Source: Gloeopeniophorella convolvens (lineage: Eukaryota; Basidiomycota; Agaricomycetes; Russulales). Taken from it: a stretch of 64,000 nucleotides of DNA. A program made the translations under genes and the position numbers. The stretch is from NCBI GenBank assembly GCA_022496205.1, contig WTXD01000004.1, forward strand, positions 744,001-808,000, in the 5' to 3' direction. Below the pieces are notes generated by a model that was given only the letters and a program-made list of their open reading frames with translations, made no database searches and was not told the origin of the DNA. Shown here in pieces: positions 45,804 through 56,980 of this stretch (positions within the stretch are counted from its first letter, which is position 1; each line of letters begins with the position of its first letter).

Positions 45804-46082
45804 CTGGAAAACTCGAGTCAATTATCGAGAGATGACGTCAGGGTACCGAGCAAATTGATCGGGCTTCAATTGCTGTTGAAACAGTTACCGCAGTGCCTCG
45901 ACGGGCTCATTTGCCACTGAACGGAACGGAGCTTCGCGCCACTGCACAAAGCACGGCTGCAACATCCTCAGCATCAGTACTTTGTTACATTGTGATGCTG
46001 CCAGTATATGGCCTAACGTCGAGGGTGGCTATGCTATGATGACGACGGAGGGACCGCCGCTTAATCGGGATCGACGAGGCGA

Positions 46083-46220
46083 AATTCCCAGCCCCACACA
46101 TGCGTCAAACTAGCTGGGAATTCTTGCAACACGCGGTTCTCGCTCCACGACACCTGGAGGGCCCGCAGCGGAAACACGGAGCGAAGCCGCTCCTCTAGTG
46201 ATCAACCGACCCTCGTCGGT
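46083..46220. repeat. Cluster of three perfect inverted repeats
   Basis: Inverted arms AATTCCCAGC (46083-46092) and GCTGGGAATT (46113-46122), then GGAGCG/CGCTCC with a 4-nt loop (46178-46193), then ACCGAC/GTCGGT with a 4-nt loop (46205-46220). All arms are perfect. It could form hairpins in DNA or RNA; no family recognised. Confidence 0.6.
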
Positions 46221-46512
46221 CTGGAGCTGGTTGCAATTTTTCTCTCTCTGGGCCGGGATATTCGGGAAGGGGACTTAGGGCTAGGTCTCTACTATGCTGA
46301 GATGCATCGGCGGCGCTTGGTTATTGCAAGTCGCGCCTTGTCGAAGGCCCGTGGCCAATCAGAAGAGGCAGGTGTTCGGGGAAGAAGCGTTACATGGAAC
46401 AAACTGGCTCACCCACGTCATGCCGCCGTGGGGCCGATGAGCAGGCCAGTGGATTTAATTACACGGGTTAGCCTCCGCTGCGCCAGCTTGCCAGCCCTTC
46501 ACTCTACCAGTG

Positions 46513-46518
46513 TATAAG
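46513..46518 (+). promoter_or_regulatory. TATA-like box before the 46626 ORF
   Basis: TATAAG 108 bp before the ATG at 46626, followed by a CT-rich leader. Confidence 0.4.
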
Positions 46519-46625
46519 TGCCTCTGGATCGCTCTTCCCTCCATCATCTACTTCCACGCTCAGCCAACCATCTCAGCCGCTGCCATTTACCTTGGTATTC
46601 CTTTATCCTACTATCCTCTGCAGCT

Positions 46626-46932
46626 ATGACCACCGACTCTCTCGAGTTCCGCAAGACCCAATACTCCCAGGAGTTAGCCGCCTATACGCTGCGCCAGTGG
46701 AACATGGTGCGAGAGGCCATTGAGCGCGATCGTGGCCAGGCAGCGACCAATGGATCACCTACGCATATGCAAGGCTCTCGGTCGCGCTCTCGGTCTCGGG
46801 GGCAAAATAACGCAGGTGCGGAAAGCTTCCTACTACGTTGGGTGTCGTCGCCGAGATGACATATCAGGTACACAGGCTACATTTACTGATCTTCAACATC
46901 ATTGCCAAGTAGCACAAGTGAACGGGAACTAG
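46626..46932 (+). CDS. Small hypothetical protein
   Basis: Start supported by a TATA-like box and pyrimidine-rich leader. It begins MTTDSLEFRKTQYSQELAAY, an amphipathic N-terminal helix (LRQWNMVREAIERDRG), then an Arg/Ser repeat tract (GSRSRSRSRG). Two endings are possible: unspliced, stopping at 46857-46859 (77 residues), or with an intron at 46816-46867 (52 nt, GT-AG) giving 84 residues and a stop at 46930-46932, just before a run of 15 C. The regular helix and RS-type tail suggest a real small protein. No family is named. Confidence 0.45.
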
Positions 46933-46947
46933 CCCCCCCCCCCCCCC
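46933..46947. repeat. Poly-C homopolymer (15 C)
   Basis: Fifteen consecutive C, read directly. Length may be assembly-sensitive. Confidence 0.8.
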
Positions 46948-47294
46948 ACCCAGTCTGTCTTGATAAAATCACAGTTCGTACGGGTTTCGATATTCTTCGT
47001 CATGAACACATAGGCACATCACATTACATACCGGCCGCATTGCTTGCTGTAGTTGACTGCTCATACTTCCGCCGCACGTACATTTTTGCCGTGTACTCGA
47101 GTACCCTCCATTTCCCGGGTGCTCCATAGCTCATACATACCTGGCGTCGGATTCTGCTGATTGATGGCTTTCATGATATTATTATTCTCGGGTAGACAGT
47201 GACAGAACAGTCCCCTCCCCCCTACCTTGTCCTCTGTAATATAATCATCGCATTTCGGATCGCTCAGTGATATCTTCTCACTTGAGTCCACATC

Positions 47295-47453
47295 ATGGCG
47301 TCCGACGTTCCCGCCGTCGTAGCAAGGTCATCATAGCAGCCTTGTATTCGAGTAAGTCAATTCACTCACGGTATTCAATTGCACAGGTACTCCCGCTCCG
47401 CTGGCGCTCACCTGGTTGACATCATAGCCTGGGTCGCGTGTGCTTACGCGTAG
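47295..47453 (+). CDS. Possible 32-residue split mini-ORF
   Basis: ATG 47295 reads MASDVPAVVAR, then an intron 47327-47386 (60 nt, GT-AG) and YSRSAGAHLVDIIAWVACAYA with a stop at 47451-47453. An AT-rich TATA-like stretch lies 60 bp upstream. The frame is kept across the intron, which is what prompted the call, but no family is known and the length is tiny. Confidence 0.2.
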
Positions 47454-48948
47454 ACACAGTTCCACGGTTCAGTGCAAGATAGCCGGGGCACCCTTGCTTG
47501 CCATGGTTCAAGGTGCTATTACGTGTAGATGCATTGGACAGTGGCTCTTGCTAGCAAATGACCTCGGGATCCAGGGTGCTAATCAGAGCTTCGGGAGGTG
47601 AGAAGTTTATCATCGAACAGATACATACACGGAAAGTGGGCGGTGACTCCGCGTGAACGCGAAGGGACCCCCAAATCAGACATGATACGAATGCAATCCG
47701 TCATCGAGAAAGTGGGTTGGCATATATGGCACCTGGGGAACCAGATGGCGGAAACGCGTACCATCTACCTCGCAGATACTGCGTAACCCCGCTCTCCGGG
47801 TTCCAAGGGCGAATAGTCATAGACCCTGGTCCCACTGGGACTTACAGCATCAAGCACCGGATCCGCGCTTCGGTTGCGACGGCTGAAATCCCCCGCCAAC
47901 CCTAACTTGGGAGTTCTCTAGTGCTCCACCACCCCGGTGCCAGTGTGGAGCGGTAGAGTTCCTTGGCTACTCGCCGCTACCTGCCTGCCTCCAGTGACGA
48001 CAACAAGGTTCGACGCCATATCCCTCAGGTGGGGCGCGGAGTGTCAGAAGCCACTGATAGATCTATAGACAATATCAGAGCTCGGTGACTGGAAGCAAGG
48101 ACCCGATGGTTGGAACATTGTCAGGAGTGTACCCCATTTTCGAGGATGCACTGCGCGCGCGATGGCGTAGATATTTGCGTCAAGTGCATCACTAGGCAAA
48201 TGGGCAGCAGAGCAGACGCGGGACCTTGGCATAAGGGAGTAAGCGAGTCTAGTACGAGATTGGTTGCGGGAATCTTAATCAGGTGCCAGGCATTTGGCAC
48301 AACCAGTTCTAGATCGAGGGGTAATCCAGGCCCTCACTTACACTAGCTGAAGGCGCATTATATCATGATGCCCAAAACTTGGGCACACTACCGGGGATCA
48401 GCTTACATGGAAAATGCGCGAGCCTTGAGCTTGAGGCACCTACCCTACATACTTACTTTGTGATCAACAAGTTTGGCCAGTGTAAATGTCGCCTAGAACG
48501 CCGGACGCGTTACTCTCCACCGAGCCTATTCAGAAGCGCCCGTGGGACCTGCCTGAAAGCCTCAGCCCAACAAGTTGAACCCGAGATATTTTAACATTCA
48601 TGGCATAGAGCTGAGCGCTGGTCTAGCGCAGGCAAAAGGGTGGGGTCGCTTTGATACGCTGGAGTGTAAGGTGTTGAAATTTGAGTGCGCGAAACCCCAA
48701 TGGTTGCCAGTCCAGTGACAAGATATTGAAGCAGTCTGAGAGCGGCGCACCCCTGCCGATGCGCAAGACAGAGCGAAGACGCGCGCCTGCAACTGTTGGG
48801 GATTATGTAACGAACCCCGGAGGTAGATCGGATCTAGCGATCCAATGATCTTATCCCCACCATCCGGCCCTTATGCCGACACCGAATAACGTCTAAAGCT
48901 CCCTGCTCAGTCCTTCTCTCCCCACCTCCCCCTTTGACCTTCACCACC

Positions 48949-50535
48949 ATGCTGCGCATCGCTGCGTCTCCTAGACTCTCTATTCTCAAACGTTCTCTTG
49001 CGACCCATGCCGCGACCACACCAGCGGTTGCAACAGTGCCTCCGACACGCCATGACTGGGCGAAGGATGAGGTGCAGCGAATTTACGACACCCCATTACT
49101 CGATCTTGTGTTCCGCGCGGCGAGCGTACACAGGCAGCACCATGACCCGACCAAGATCCAGCTTTGCACGCTCATGAACATCAAGAGTGAGTGCTCTCGA
49201 TGCGCGTACTGGGCTATGGACTCTGATCAAGATTTGCAGGCGGAGGTTGCAGTGAAGACTGTGAGCGCTCCCCAGTTTGTCCCGAATCAGGCGCTACTCA
49301 CACTTTCTAGGCTCCTACTGCTCTCAATCATCTAGACACACCACTGCGACGAAAGCATCGCGCCTGCTTGACGTTGAACCCGTCCTAGAGGCTGCACGCA
49401 AAGCGAAGGATAATGGCAGCACGCGCTTCTGTATGGGTGCAGCATGGCGAGACTTGGCAGGGCGCAAGCGCGGCTTCGAACGTATCCTCGAGATGGTCCG
49501 GGAGATACGCAAAATGGACATGGAGGTCTGCACCACTCTGGGTATGCTGTCGCCGTCGCAGGCAAAGCAGCTGAAGGAGGCGTACGCGCTCGGTCACTTG
49601 AGGGCTCTGCAATCGCTGACATTGCGACCCCGTTAGAGGTTTGACGGCATATAACCATAATCTAGATACCTCACGGGAGTTCTATCCGAAGGCTCGTCGC
49701 CTCCGGGGTGGGCTCGTGCCTTCGTCCTGACCCGAGCTTCGTGTAGGTCATCACAACGAGAAGCTATGATGAACGCTTGGACACCATATCTGCCGTGAGG
49801 GACGCCGGTATCAGTGTCTGCTCAGGCGGGATTCTTGGGCTTGGTGAATCGGACGCTGATCGTGTTGGTCTCATCTGGGAAGTATCCAAGTGAGTCCTGA
49901 TCCTCGCTGGATCGCCTAGAACCGGTTGACGAGCGGTCCACCCTCACCCAGCATGCCCGAACACCCGGAGTCGTTCCCTGTCAATGCCCTTGTTCCTATT
50001 GAAGGAACTCCTCTCGAGAACAACGAGGTAGCGTCATACTCGCGTGGGCACACGTTCCAGGTTGACAGTTGGTTATTTAACAGCCTGTCTCTCACCATGT
50101 ACTTCTCCGCACGATAGCAACGGCCAGGATCATCCTTCCGACCACGATCATCCGGCTTGCGGCGGGCAGGCAAACTTTGAGCGAGAACGAGCAAGCGATG
50201 TGTTTCATGGCTGGCGCGAATGCCGTTTTCACCGGAGAACAAATGTTGACGACACCTTGTACGTTGATGTATCTACGGCCGAGACCAAAGTTGATGGACC
50301 ATCTTGCCGTACATAGGCTCTCCTTGGGATGAGGTACGCCTATCATGTATCTCCAGCATGTCGTGGCTCATGTCACCTGCAGGACAAGACCATGATGTCG
50401 CGATGGGGACTGGAAGGCATGCAAAGCTTCGAGCAGAAGAACGTGGCACGGAAAGAAAAACATCGCGTGGAATCCGGTCCCTCGCCGAGCACGCCCGAGG
50501 CCGCCGCCTCTGAGCACAGTGCGGGGTTCGCATGA
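48949..50535 (+). CDS. BIO2: Biotin synthase, mitochondrial
   Basis: The N-terminus ([23 protein letters not shown]) is a mitochondrial presequence. The radical-SAM signature is split over three exons and assembles to CSEDCSYC, the CxxxCxxC that holds the 4Fe-4S cluster and SAM. Other marks: [84 protein letters not shown], and [18 protein letters not shown] near the end. It inserts sulphur into dethiobiotin to make biotin. The C-terminal 30 residues are extra and Ser/Glu-rich. Seven or so introns; stop at 50533-50535. Confidence 0.95.
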
Positions 50536-51763
50536 TTACATTTGTGTAAGCTCAAAGTCACGACTACGCAAATATTCACGGAGCGCACAGCTAATGGATG
50601 ACTTAGTGGATGGTTAGGATTCACAGTGTACGGTAGATCGATTAGATACGAGGGTCACCTGACAGCGTTCAGACCTGTTACTTACTTTTGGTGAATGTAG
50701 AACGCTCACCTCCTGTAGCGTTGGCCTTACATGACAAGATTAGAGTTAGATGTCGGTGAACAGACCAGCACGAGCGAGAAAATTCCTTTGAAGACAGCAT
50801 ATTGGTAAGCGCCCAGCGATCCCCATTGAAAGCCCGTGTGATTGGCGGCCTAACGCCGTGGTGACTCCTCGGACACCAACTTCCATGACTACAATTCCAC
50901 CTGCGCTGCGAACTGTTTTTGCGGATCGTCGTGCGACAACCGTGCGAGGATCGCCTTTCTTGTAGGTTACACGACGTTCACAACTTACGTGAATTGTCAA
51001 GTCTCCGTTGGGCGCCGCCTCTTTATGGTGAGCATCTGCGTTCGAACTGATGCGAAGACTAGGATGCCACTAATGAGACCCGCCAGGTTTCCGGCTCCGT
51101 TTTTGACCGTTGAAACGTTGACGAGTGGGAACTTCTGCACGGGGTTGTCGCACGTCTTGCAGCGGCTCGAATCTGGGTGGGGTCCCCACATCGAATGCGT
51201 GTACTTCGATGCATTTCTCGCTGCTATGAGACAGTGACGTGCACGATGCTGTCGCGCGACTGGCCAAGCGGGGCTTTCTATGGCTCCTTTTGGCAAACTC
51301 GTGCTCGCTTTGCTTTCCTGCAGAATGTCCCGACTCAGACTCGGACATATAACGCTCACACATAACTTGGCGTTCTCTTCGGCATCCGGTCTTCGATGTT
51401 ACGCCGTTGGCTTATGGATCCCACCTGCTTTGGTCCGTTCGGTTCTGGTCGGGGACATCATCCCATCTCCAAACCCCGGCCGCTTGTTTGCCATTTGTTA
51501 CCCCTGAGTTGAGCAGACGCCCCGCTCTGAGCGCTGACACCATCTCGGTTCGTTTTCTCACACCAGGCATCAGGCCCACTCCGTACTGTGCAATCGACAT
51601 ATTTCCCCTGTTGGCGCCGTCGTTTTCCGTTCCTCCTCAAAATGTCTTTCATCTCTCAGATCCACACCCCCGTTTGCACTCTCGTCACTGGGAAGGGTTT
51701 CACCCTCTCTTCCTAGAGCTCCTCCGTTCACAGTACCGTTCTCCCACCCCTCGACACGGAGGC
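50536..51763. other. Intergenic before the exonuclease-like pair
   Basis: No recognised gene. A frame continuous with the 51764 gene extends up to 51407, so its start could lie upstream. A minus frame near 51000-51200 (PHPDSSRCKTCDNPVQKF) looks coding-like but has no family. Confidence 0.4.
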
Positions 51764-52819
51764 ATGTTTATAAGGCAGTCATATGGCTACACCAGACAAT
51801 CAGCTATCAAACTTCCGGCCGCCCCTCTCGGCGTCGACACCACCATCCCTGAACCGTTCACGGTCCCGCTTGGCAAGTACCGGCAAGACAATTCCTCCGC
51901 TTCATTACTGTCTCCGTACAAGATTCACCTCCCAGACAAGTTAACAGTTGCTTTGTTGTCCCTTACCACCCTGCTGATCATACGCTTAGATTCATGGCTG
52001 TCTCGGCACAGATAGTGTATGGCACCGGAGATACAATAAACGTACCCATGGTTGCGTAGGTGGTTCACTCCCGCCTTGGCGTCCTACTCACAATCTCCGC
52101 CCAGACGTGTCTCTGTTGCAGACTATAGGGGGAATATGCTTCTGGATACTCTTGTGCGTCCGACGTACGTCTCAATGATGCGATAGCATTCATCGGGTCT
52201 ATTGACGTCTTTTTAGTCAAGAAGTGACGGATCACAGGACCGCGCAGACAGGGCTGGTCGCTGCCCACTTTGTCAACGGTGAATCTCTGTATATATCCTC
52301 ACATGGATTAAGACTTACCGGAACTTGTTGTTCGCAAAGCGCCTTCCTTTGCAGAAGTGCGGCACCTCGTGATCAACCTGGTGCAAGATAAAATCATCGT
52401 CGGACATTGTATCTGGCAATTCCTATTCGTTCGTGAATTTGCACGCGTTGTGATTCTTCATTCATGCAGGACATGTTCGCGCAGGTTTTAGGTCTCCGTC
52501 ACCCGGCGATCGACACACGCGATGTAGCAAGTTTCCTCACGTTCCGCAGGGTTTTGGGGTGCGGCAGTACTGTGCCCCCCCTACACGTTCTCTCCCATCG
52601 ACTCATGGGCCGTCCGATGGGAGCGGGTCATGAGCATCCGGTTGGCTGATTTTTTTGGGCGTTTTTTGTGTCTTCTGATCGCGGATGCCATAGCTGGAAA
52701 ATGCGCGAGCGGCGCTGGACTTGTACCGTTCAGCGGAGCACGTCTGGGAAGAAGCCATCGACTCGGGATCATGGCCATGCGCCTTACCCCCTGTAGAATA
52801 TGCGGAGTATTTCCTTTAA
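51764..52819 (+). CDS. REX4/ISG20-like exonuclease-fold protein lacking catalytic residues
   Basis: Exons 51764-51939, 51990-52055, 52105-52164 and several more join in frame. The DEDDh exonuclease pattern is recognisable end to end: FMAVSAQIVYGTG (ExoI, usually ALDCEMVG), MVARVSVADYRGNMLLDT, VTDHRTAQTGLVAAH, then KIIVGHCIWQFLFVLGLRHP (ExoII, usually VGHxxxxDL), DTRDVASF, and HEHPLENARAALDLYRS (ExoIII, usually HdxxEDA). The acidic metal ligands Asp, Glu, Asp and Asp are replaced by Ser64, Gln66, Phe and Asn; only the His remains. REX4-type enzymes trim rRNA precursors; this one should be inactive and may act by binding. The start could be earlier. Stop 52817-52819. The ExoII junction was chosen to keep family spacing. 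Confidence 0.72.
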
Positions 52820-53105
52820 TGAGCCGTGCAGGGCACGCCACACGGAGGACACTGGATGAGCTAGTAGCAGCATGCGTGCGAAGTGCCTGTGGTGCTTACA
52901 TAGATGGACAGAGACTAAGCAAATCATTGCGTGGCCATGGGCAGGGTCGCGATCGACACAGACGGTCCCGGTCAATCCTCAATGTGGATTTGTGGCTAAA
53001 TCCAAACGTGTGAGAATCCGAGGCTATAAGACAGCTGCGGCGCGGGTGAGATCTCTCCAGAGCATCACGCGCCGCAGCACCTCTTCTACCACTTGCTCAC
53101 CAACC

Positions 53106-54238
53106 ATGTCCCGTCCTCCAAGAGGTGGTGGGCCTTTCAACTCCGGAAACCCATCCAGACAGCCCCCAAGTGGCGCGCCGGCGCGCCGCAAGGCTACAGG
53201 GACCCGGACTACTAAGCCTACTGATGGCAGAGCTTCGAATGGAGGAAATACCAACTCACAAGCCGCAGTTTCCACAGCTGCAGTCTACAGCTGGAAAGAA
53301 TTCTCTCCAGAGGCCAGGCTATACTACACCCGGGTGGAGCTCGTCGTAGATAACGTCCTCACTACTTTCGCCTCACACTCAAAAAATCTGGTCATCGGCA
53401 TCGACTTTGAATGGCGACCAAATTTTGTGGCGGGCCAGCCAGTGAACCCTATCGCTCTTGTGCAGCTCGCATTTGGGGACGTAATCCTGCTAGTCCAGGT
53501 TAGCGCAATGGCAGGTACGACGTTGACCGATGTTCGTAACGCGGCAGCTGCTGAGTGACGGACAGCCTTCCCAGGCGCCCTGCGCAGCCTTCTAGAATCA
53601 AAAAGTAGCATCAAGGTCGGTGTTGGGATCCAAGGCAAGTGATCTCAGTCCCCGCTCTCACCGACTGTCCCTTGACGATGACTTGGCTTATCGACGGCGT
53701 GCTAAGATGATTGCAAGAAGCTCTGGAAGGATCACCGCGTCTCCGTTCGCAATTGTGTGGATCTGGGGCTCCTGGCACGCTCCGTGGACCCACAGTGGAA
53801 AGGCCCGTACGTGAGACCCCTTGGACTATCCCGCCTGGCCGAGACGTACCTCGATCGACGAGTCGCGAAAGGCCGCGTGCAAAGGAGCAACTGGGAAGCA
53901 GCGCTTTCCGAGCAGCAGCAAACTTGTGAGTCGATCATTCGCACTCCGCTGAATACAGACGTAAGACTACGCCGCCTACAGATGCAGCGAATGATTGCCA
54001 TGCCTGCCTGACACTGTACCGCGCCCTCGCACCGCGGGCGTTGGGCGTGACACCGGTCCCTGAGCCGGAATGTTACACGTTCCATGCTGTCAACGGCGTG
54101 CTGCGCGACGGTGAAGGGAGGCCATGGTTCGCGTTCAATCCACATTACGACCCAGGCCCTCCGCCCGTCAAACCCGATCCTAGCAAGGTGGTCGCTACCA
54201 ACGCGGCAGCCGCTGCACGGCCCGCCGTGCACAAGTAG
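53106..54238 (+). CDS. 3'-5' exonuclease domain protein (WRN/EXD2-like, DEDDy)
   Basis: After a basic, Gly/Pro-rich N-terminus (MSRPPRGGGPFNSGNPSRQ) comes the DnaQ-like exonuclease: NLVIGIDFEW (ExoI, Asp and Glu present), ALVQLAFGDVILLVQ, KVGVGIQ with DDCKKLWKD (ExoII Asp), NCVDLGLLAR, LGLSRLAETYLD, NWEAALSEQQQTYAAND (ExoIII Tyr and Asp). All DEDDy ligands are intact. WRN/EXD2-type enzymes degrade DNA or RNA 3' to 5'; substrate is not known here. A His/Pro-rich tail follows. Introns: 53515-53565 (GT-AG), 53635-53706 (GC-AG with donor GCAAGT), and one before YAAND. Stop at 54236-54238. It lies 286 bp after the pseudo-exonuclease gene. Confidence 0.87.
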
Positions 54239-54708
54239 AGATAGACATAGGTATCTGAAACGTGCCCTGTCGGGATCAAAAGAGTGAATTGGATCTACGC
54301 CATTCATGACGGGGCGTGCTTAGGGCGCTGGCAGGAAGCGCTGGGCATATTAATGGCGAGAGGGGTCTTGGAAATTCGCGCGGTCAACCGGTCACGTTTT
54401 GTAAGGGCAGGCTGCGAAGTTGAATCAACGAAGTCGGACAACTTGTCGGAAAATCATGGACACTGGGCCGTCACTGTGTTTTGTGGGTTGCGACGAACAG
54501 TGTTCGCTGCAATGAAGGAAAGGCTCCTGCGTTGCGACACAGCCTGGCCAGTGTGAGTGAGCGAATCAGTTTGATGAAGCCTGCTTGTGGACGCGTCCCG
54601 GCGCTCATCGACTTTACGAAATTGCGACCTGACCTCATCCTCTTTCTTTGTTTCTCTGACCACGATATCCCCCGTCCAGTCGCTGATTCTCCTCACTGAA
54701 AGTGCTCC
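54239..54708. other. Intergenic, promoter of membrane protein gene
   Basis: 3' flank of the exonuclease gene and promoter for the 54709 gene. No feature recognised. Confidence 0.5.
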
Positions 54709-56764
54709 ATGCAGGGCACCACTGCCCTTCTATATGCCTTAGGTTTTCTCGCATTCACGTCACGTTTTCATGAAGCCGCCGCAGCAACCCCATCCTTCCT
54801 GCAACAGGTCCTCGCTTCCCACAGCACGCCCCATCTCTAGTGCTCACGTTTGTCATCTTAGGGGTTCTTTTTCGACTACAATCCTCCGGGGACGACTATT
54901 CCGATACCCATTACCCGTGTCGTACTGTCCTCTCTTACCCCCACCCGAGGAGCTGACAAAGGGTACAGAGCAATGCGATATCTTGCACATAACCTGGGAG
55001 CGGGGGGCTGCTTCTGGGTGCGCGAGCCTCGTCCTACGCGTACCCCCATTTATTGACGACACGCTCAACGCTCAGCCCTAATCCCACCGCACCATACTTC
55101 CTTCAGATATACACCTCGTGCGTCACTTGTCTACAATCATGTTTCACTATCTCACCGTACAACAGGACCTTCATCGTACCCTTCGTGATACCAGCTGGCG
55201 ATACGACGAGCACGAGCTATGTACGAACCCTCTGCGTTACCGTGGTCCCCCGCAGACTCACACCTCCGCAGGATTTTCCCGTCCCGTGGAACCCTGGTAC
55301 CCAGGTATGTCATCAATGGCTCGGGGTTGCTTAATATCACTGATCGTAGGGCTGTTCTTGTAGTATCAAGTCTGCATGGTGCGCAGTCCGCTTTCGATGG
55401 TGGTTGCGCCCCGCCTGAACGTATATGCAGTTCGATTCGAACGGGGTGACTGGCGGATGCCAGGGGATATACACTATCATACCCAACCCGAACGCCACCG
55501 CGGAAAACCCACCAGTCTGCAGGAACCTCACATATCCGGCCGGGGCGATGGATGTCGATGCTGAGGTTGTGGGTGGCCCCATTTCGCAGTATGGTTGGAT
55601 CCCGCAGGTGAGCGGGCCTCGTTCGGTCCCTTATTGGCTAACTCTGGAACTCATATCGGGTTGACAGTGCACAGACATCCAAGTGCAGGCCAAGAATGGC
55701 ACGCCACCCTACACATTCACCGTAAGTGCCACCCCTGAGAAACCCATTGACGGTAATGTAATGTGGTGCGCAGATAGCGCCCACGCTCCATCCACCACTG
55801 AACATCACGTCGGATGGCAGTAGTCCGATCAACTGGACTGTCTCGCTGGTGCGTTGTTACTTGCTCTGTCCTGTGGATGTATCTCAAGCCTGCCTGCCAG
55901 TCCCATGGCTTCCCCTTTTTCATTTCTCTCGTTGACTCACAAGGCAACGGATGGGCGCAAGGGCCGTTACATAGCGGTGACGGTAGCGACACTTCGTGTC
56001 TTGATATCAATCACAGGTACGTCCTGCATAGGAATCTTGTCGGTTCCGACTCACGATTTCACAGTGCCGCGCGGAAGTCGTCTCACACCGCTGTAACAGC
56101 AGGCGCCGCGATCGGCGGCGTGGCTGTTGGCCTGCTTTTAGGTGCTCTGGGGATTTCTGCCTTCCGACGTTCGCGTCCAGGGCGCTCCCGAACACACCCC
56201 AAAATCCGTGAAGACTTCACGTATGACCACGAGTTTGGCAATGGCTCGGTAGGCCTTCTGGACAGCGCACACCGTCCCGGCAGCTTGCGCGAAGCGTCGG
56301 CGAGTAGCCGCGCGACCCATCTCACCCCTGGGGGGCTCGAATACATCGTAGAGCCATTCTCGATGCCCACTGCGGGTGACCCAGTGACCGTACCCCTCCT
56401 GCCAGCTGCGAGTGTGTCCGGCCATCTCGGGTCGCTCCCAGGAGAATCCAACAGCGCCTCGGCTGCAGGTTCCGGCTCGTCTGCGCCAACAGACATGTCC
56501 TCCTCGGCAGGCGAAACACAAACACGAAGAACAAACGTCTACGTCGTGCACCACGACGGCGGGCGCGCGCCAGTCACGGTGTACACGGAGGAGGGCGCAG
56601 ACGTTGTCGAGCTCCCGCCGCGGTACGCGGACAGCGGCGCCCCACTACGCCCAGACGGCGGCGACCCACCGCGCCCACAGGACAGAAGAAGGGATGGTGG
56701 CCCGGCGCCGCGCAAGGCACGGGGGCCGCGTCCTTCGGGGACGGGGCGAACTGACGGGACATGA
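54709..56764 (+). CDS. Type I membrane protein with glycosylated ectodomain
   Basis: The start at 54709 gives a signal peptide (MQGTTALLYALGFLAFTSRFHEAAAA). The extracellular part, in short exons, has repeats of a beta-rich type (QCDILHITWERGAASG, SYVRTL, SMFDSNGVTGGCQGIYTI, PPYTFTIAPTLHPPLNIT) and several N-glycosylation sites (NRT, NAT, NLT, NIT, NWT). A single transmembrane helix follows (TAVTAGAAIGGVAVGLLLGALGI), with a basic stop-transfer stretch (RRSRPGRSR). The cytoplasmic tail of about 200 residues is Ser/Pro/Arg-rich and contains a stretch VELPPRYAD, a Pro-Pro-x-Tyr-like patch (PPRY). Such proteins are common in Agaricomycetes; no function is known. Splicing in the ectodomain is approximate. 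Confidence 0.75.
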
Positions 56765-56980
56765 GACACGGACGTGAACCGCTGGCAGGCCCGGGTCCAT
56801 CTACTATATCTTCCTCCTCGCATTAATATTCTCTTGACGCAATCTAGGTTACCCTGCTATATCTCTGCTGCTTCACTACTGTATATTTCGGGTTTTTTGT
56901 GTATTGGGACCGTGTGATACATCTGGGCTCCTCGGACACTGCTCATGAGCGTCGCATATCCACCCTCCATCTCCCCTGTG

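Larger units (their letters stand above)
45438..46625. other. Intergenic with orphan exon-like fragments and hairpins
   Basis: Left: BTG 3' flank. 45672-45803 (minus) reads as a terminal exon (separate entry). 46083-46220 has three perfect inverted repeats (separate entry). The rest is unexplained. Confidence 0.4.
46860..48948. other. Mostly non-coding interval
   Basis: The region holds a poly-C tract (46933-46947), a doubtful 32-residue split ORF at 47295-47453 and otherwise nothing recognised. The biotin synthase promoter is at the right end; its leader is CT-rich. Confidence 0.4.
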
